Assembly: GCA_012719355.1 (NCBI GenBank)
Contig: JAAYAM010000214.1
Location: 1-64,000 of the forward strand
Origin: Acidobacteriota bacterium
GTDB taxonomy: Bacteria > Acidobacteriota > UBA6911
Direction of reading: 5' to 3'
Length of the DNA stretch: 64,000 nt
The notes under the pieces were generated by a model that was given only the letters and a program-made list of their open reading frames with translations, was not told the origin of the DNA and did not search any database. The first letter of the stretch is position 1. The number at the start of each line of letters is the position of its first letter. This document shows positions 62,350-64,000 of the stretch, piece by piece. A program made the position numbers and the translations under genes.

Positions 62350-63802
62350 CGTGTTCCTCGCTCAACGGTATCCTTACCCGTATGGTCGTTCCTTCGCCGG
62401 GAGCAGATTCGATCACGAAGCTCCCCCCCAGAAGGGTAACGCGTTCCTTCATGCCGATCAGCCCAAGGCACTGGTTCCCTTTCTCCTGAACCATGGACAT
62501 TTCAAATCCCTGTCCGTCATCCTCGACCAGCATGGTAATTTCGTGCAGTTGCCTAAGGATCACAACACTGGCATGAGTGGCCTTCGCATGTCGGATCATA
62601 TTTGTTATTGCCTCTTGTGCGATCCGGAACAGCGGCACTTCAATCCGGCTGGGGAGCCGTTCCAGCCCTTCAGGTGAAATGAACTGGTAATCTATATCCA
62701 ACCCGGCCGTCTTGGTTATCTCTTCTATATGCCGGGCCAGCGCGGAGTCGAGGCCATAATCGTCGAGAATGGACGGTCGCATTCCCCATGCCAGCCGATG
62801 CACATCTCCTATGATCTGCCGTATGGTGTTCTCGGCGCAGTGGCAGAGCGAGCCCGGCGTATGGACGTAAGCGCATTTGGCCGGGCTGTATTTGCAACCG
62901 GACTGCACCTGCAGCAGAAGCGCAAGAAGCGACTGCCCGAAATGGTCGTGCAGCTCGCGGGATATGCTCTTACGCTCATCCTCCTGTACCTGCACGGTTC
63001 TCTCGATCAGGGACAGGCGCGCCTTCTCTTTTGCCTGAACTTCTCGACGGTAGCGCATGAGGGCTTCCCCCATCTGGTTGAACGCTACGGCAAGGCGCCC
63101 GATTTCGTCATTCGAGAAAACCCTGGCTCTCGTTTCAAATGCCCCTTCACGGACCTTGTTTGCTGTCTGAACAAGGTGGTGAATCGGCCGGGTCAGTATC
63201 CCGGTCAGCAGAATCGCCAGACAGATTCCAACCGCAGTACAGAGGATCAGGCCCCAAAGAACGGTCCGTGTCAGAAGCGCAAGCTCCCGGCTCACCATCC
63301 GGTCCAGGACGCCGAGTTGAATTGTCCCGGCATACCCGCCGACGACGGGAAAATTCACATCAATAATCAGCCCTTCGGAGCTGCCCAGGATTCTGGCCGA
63401 ACACTCTGGAGGACACGGCTTGGAAGATGTCTTCATGAGATCCGGCGGCACCCGCCCTCCAAAAGTGGACGCCACGATTCTGTTGCGTTCATCGCGCACA
63501 ATCGCGTAGCGGATCTCCGGAAAGGTATCCTTTGCATCCTGCAGATAGCGCTCGACCTCGTAGAAGTTGCCGATACTAGCCGACCGCTCGATCGTATCCG
63601 CGAGCGCCCGTCCCATTGAAAGCGTCCTCTGTTCCAACAGCTGATAGAGAATGTGAGAAGTGCTGGCCCGGGTCTGAAGCAGGGTCACCGCCCCGAACAG
63701 GATGGCGGTCAAGAATCCTATGCCCAGAATCTTCAGGAATATGGGGATCGACAACACCCGCCAGGAGAAGGCGGAGAGGAGCCTGCGGAACATCACTTCC
63801 AT
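62324..63802 (-). CDS. Sensor histidine kinase (periplasmic sensor, HAMP, HisKA_3, HATPase_c)
   Basis: Two TM segments, HAMP (RPIHHLVQTANKVREGAFETRARVFSNDEIGRLAVAFNQM), ERKSISRELHDHFGQSLLALLLQ, GLIGMKERVTLLGGSFVIESAPGEGTTIRVRIP. Confidence 0.95.
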   Translation of the reverse strand: MEVMFRRLLSAFSWRVLSIPIFLKILGIGFLTAILFGAVTLLQTRASTSHILYQLLEQRTLSMGRALADTIERSASIGNFYEVERYLQDAKDTFPEIRYAIVRDERNRIVASTFGGRVPPDLMKTSSKPCPPECSARILGSSEGLIIDVNFPVVGGYAGTIQLGVLDRMVSRELALLTRTVLWGLILCTAVGICLAILLTGILTRPIHHLVQTANKVREGAFETRARVFSNDEIGRLAVAFNQMGEALMRYRREVQAKEKARLSLIERTVQVQEDERKSISRELHDHFGQSLLALLLQVQSGCKYSPAKCAYVHTPGSLCHCAENTIRQIIGDVHRLAWGMRPSILDDYGLDSALARHIEEITKTAGLDIDYQFISPEGLERLPSRIEVPLFRIAQEAITNMIRHAKATHASVVILRQLHEITMLVEDDGQGFEMSMVQEKGNQCLGLIGMKERVTLLGGSFVIESAPGEGTTIRVRIPLSEEHDGDTNFDS

Positions 63803-64000
63803 CCTTCCAGCTTGCCGACTGCCTGCCGAAGACTGTTAAAAAGGCCATCCTCCGGGACAACGAACCGCTCGATCCCCATCTTCTCGAGAATCGGTTTTCC
63901 CTTCGGATCGTCGTCCATCTTAACCAGGATGGTCCGCAGCACCTTCTTCAGCTCAGGATCCAGATCGGGATGGACGACCAGAGGCTGAATTCCAAATGGC
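63793..64000 (-). CDS. C-terminus of a PhnD-like phosphate/phosphonate-type periplasmic binding protein (truncated)
   Basis: Minus frame open from right edge to TGA at 63793: ...PFGIQPLVVHPDLDPELKKVLRTILVKMDDDPKGKPILEKMGIERFVVPEDGLFNSLRQAVGKLEGWK*; overlaps kinase start; not in ORF track. Confidence 0.65.
   Translation of the reverse strand, partial: PFGIQPLVVHPDLDPELKKVLRTILVKMDDDPKGKPILEKMGIERFVVPEDGLFNSLRQAVGKLEGWK

Noticed and set aside
62729-63619. 296-aa plus-strand ORF opposite the histidine kinase
   Set aside because: Shadow ORF of a canonical kinase
1-64000. CRISPR arrays, rRNA genes, prophage or defence islands
   Set aside because: No direct-repeat/spacer arrays, rRNA signatures, integrases or recognisable defence genes were seen

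Overview
This 64 kb window is a densely coded bacterial chromosome segment. Gene content (CarD, FtsH, CdaA/CdaR, HldE-type nucleotidyltransferase, Mfd, SurA/PpiC, TonB receptor, TolC pairs) points to a Gram-negative, Acidobacteriota-like organism; that assignment is inference only. I call about 50 CDSs, mostly housekeeping: hemL/hemB, tilS, ftsH, folP, cdaA/cdaR, mfd, pckA, gltBD, serC, ilvC, cimA and malic enzyme. I also call one tRNA-Leu(CAA), several terminators and promoters, two edge-truncated CDSs absent from the ORF track, and one MITE-like inverted-repeat element. The strongest non-obvious signal is an unannotated 23-codon leader peptide, MAQRTITHIGIAIIIITGVSPGG* (7 Ile codons, four consecutive), at 49564-49635. 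It is followed by mutually exclusive antiterminator/terminator helices and a T7 tract just upstream of cimA, which is a textbook-like isoleucine attenuator on a citramalate-pathway gene. Other candidates are: a 209-bp MITE with TAA target duplication that overlaps the stop codons of two convergent genes; an uncharacterised TonB receptor/DUF2117-like/TPR/nucleoside-gate locus; two histidine kinases with unusual cysteine clusters; and a deoxyhypusine-synthase-like polyamine cluster. All calls come from reading the sequence and supplied translations; no searches were run.
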